In this document: piece by piece, positions 31,817 to 32,380 of the stretch
Layout of the letters: every line of letters begins with the position of its first letter
Position numbering within the stretch: position 1 is the first letter of the stretch
Source of the DNA: Candidatus Zixiibacteriota bacterium
GTDB lineage: Bacteria; Zixibacteria; MSB-5A5; GN15; JAAZOE01
NCBI GenBank assembly: GCA_023138975.1
Contig: JAGLON010000018.1
Span: forward strand, 1-32,380
Direction: 5' to 3'
Length of the DNA: 32,380 nt
Program-made: the position numbers and the translations under genes
Notes under the pieces: model-generated
What the model saw: the letters and a program-made list of their open reading frames with translations, nothing else
Told to the model about the DNA's origin: nothing
Database searches by the model: none

Positions 31817-32380
31817 ATGAAAAATACATTATTAATGGCATTAATCCTTGCCATATTAATGGGAACCTCAGCCTTTGCCGCACAAGTCTGGCAATCGTTC
31901 GATGGTTCTCAGGATCCTCAAAAACCTGAGGTAAACATTCTCAGTAGCAGTAGTTCTGAAGTAATAGTCCAGTTTGACTTGTCGGGATTTCTGTCTGAGG
32001 ATATCACCGAGAGTGGAAATGTATATCAATTTCTGGATCTTACAGGTTATTCAATGACAAGGGACATTGGCAAACCACAATTACCTCTTATCACTGAATT
32101 GGTTGGAGTTCCTGGTGACGCCAATATCAGCGTGAGTGTTGTCGATTTTACTGAGGTTTCTTTTACTGGGTATTTGGTTTATCCATTTCAAACGCCGCTA
32201 CTTGAAGGTGAAGAACCGGCAGCATTTGATATCGATCAAACCTTATACCAGCAAAATCAGTTTTATGACTACGAAACGGCACAAGTTTCTGACCCGGCTA
32301 TATGGCGCGATGTGCGTATGGTAAACTTGAGTGTATGCCCTTTTAAACATAATCCTGTCACGGGTGAACTAATTGCCTAT
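31817..32380 (+). CDS. C25 (gingipain-type) peptidase precursor, N-terminal part, cut by window end
   Basis: The frame is open for 188 codons to the window edge. AGGAGGT at 31806-31812 is an ideal ribosome binding site for the ATG at 31817. A classic signal peptide (hydrophobic core LLMALILAILMGTSAFA, then AQVW) leads into a domain with the features of the C25 propeptide: a GYSMTRDIGKPQLPLITELVGVPG stretch (Gly-x-P-x-LP turn), a strand pair with SVVDFTEVSFTGYLVYP, and the late VVNLSVCPF-like segment (here MVNLSVCPFKHNPVTGEL). The catalytic His-Cys part would lie beyond the window, so protease activity is inferred. Such proteins are usually secreted through sorting tails like the FlgD-like fragment at 22171. 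Confidence 0.75.
   Translation, partial: MKNTLLMALILAILMGTSAFAAQVWQSFDGSQDPQKPEVNILSSSSSEVIVQFDLSGFLSEDITESGNVYQFLDLTGYSMTRDIGKPQLPLITELVGVPGDANISVSVVDFTEVSFTGYLVYPFQTPLLEGEEPAAFDIDQTLYQQNQFYDYETAQVSDPAIWRDVRMVNLSVCPFKHNPVTGELIAY

Overview
The window is about 32 kb of moderately AT-rich bacterial chromosome. It carries a lipoprotein, Omp85 and signal-peptide repertoire (so a diderm cell), a gingipain-type C25 protease start, a FlgD-like sorting tail, a TPR-CHAT protein and a large ECF/sigma-54/histidine kinase content. This mix suggests an uncultured FCB-group relative (Zixibacteria-like), but that is inference: there is no rRNA or ribosomal protein gene to fix the taxonomy. No tRNA, rRNA, CRISPR array or insertion sequence was seen.

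Layout. 1-780: small repeat-rich island with a GIY-YIG nuclease gene bracketed by inverted copies of a dispersed palindromic repeat. 787-3489: an AT-rich lipoprotein convergent with a GNAT acetyltransferase, an AsmA-like anchored protein, and a 36-residue membrane peptide gene absent from ordinary ORF calls. 3560-5979 (minus): TetR regulator plus a 611-residue nitronate-monooxygenase-like protein. 6326-12427 (plus): a 7TM sensor kinase, an NTT-type nucleotide transporter fused to HEAT repeats, a cyclic-nucleotide-binding-like protein and a stand-alone response regulator. 12481-17640 (minus): a tightly coupled cell-envelope operon of a POTRA-less Omp85 barrel, an exported lipoprotein with protein-kinase-like catalytic motifs, a secreted unknown and a PAP2 phosphatase. 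17834-19102: YbdG-like MscS channel.

19141-31508 is a regulatory island. Two paralogous ECF sigma/zinc-finger anti-sigma modules point towards each other. One (plus) has an anti-sigma fused to a TolB-like domain and TPRs. The other (minus) has a separate membrane anti-sigma followed by an exported TPR-CHAT (caspase-like) protein. Between them lies a kinase/NtrC sigma-54 two-component pair, followed by an excellent -24/-12 promoter in front of a 71-residue FlgD-like orphan ORF. A C25-type protease precursor diverges from the second sigma gene and runs off the window end.

The most promising novel systems are (1) the ECF sigma / anti-sigma / exported CHAT protease module, formally reminiscent of CRISPR type III-E circuits where a TPR-CHAT protease frees a sigma factor, and (2) the Omp85 / exported kinase-like lipoprotein / PAP2 operon. 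All functional links are inferred from sequence motifs and gene order only.
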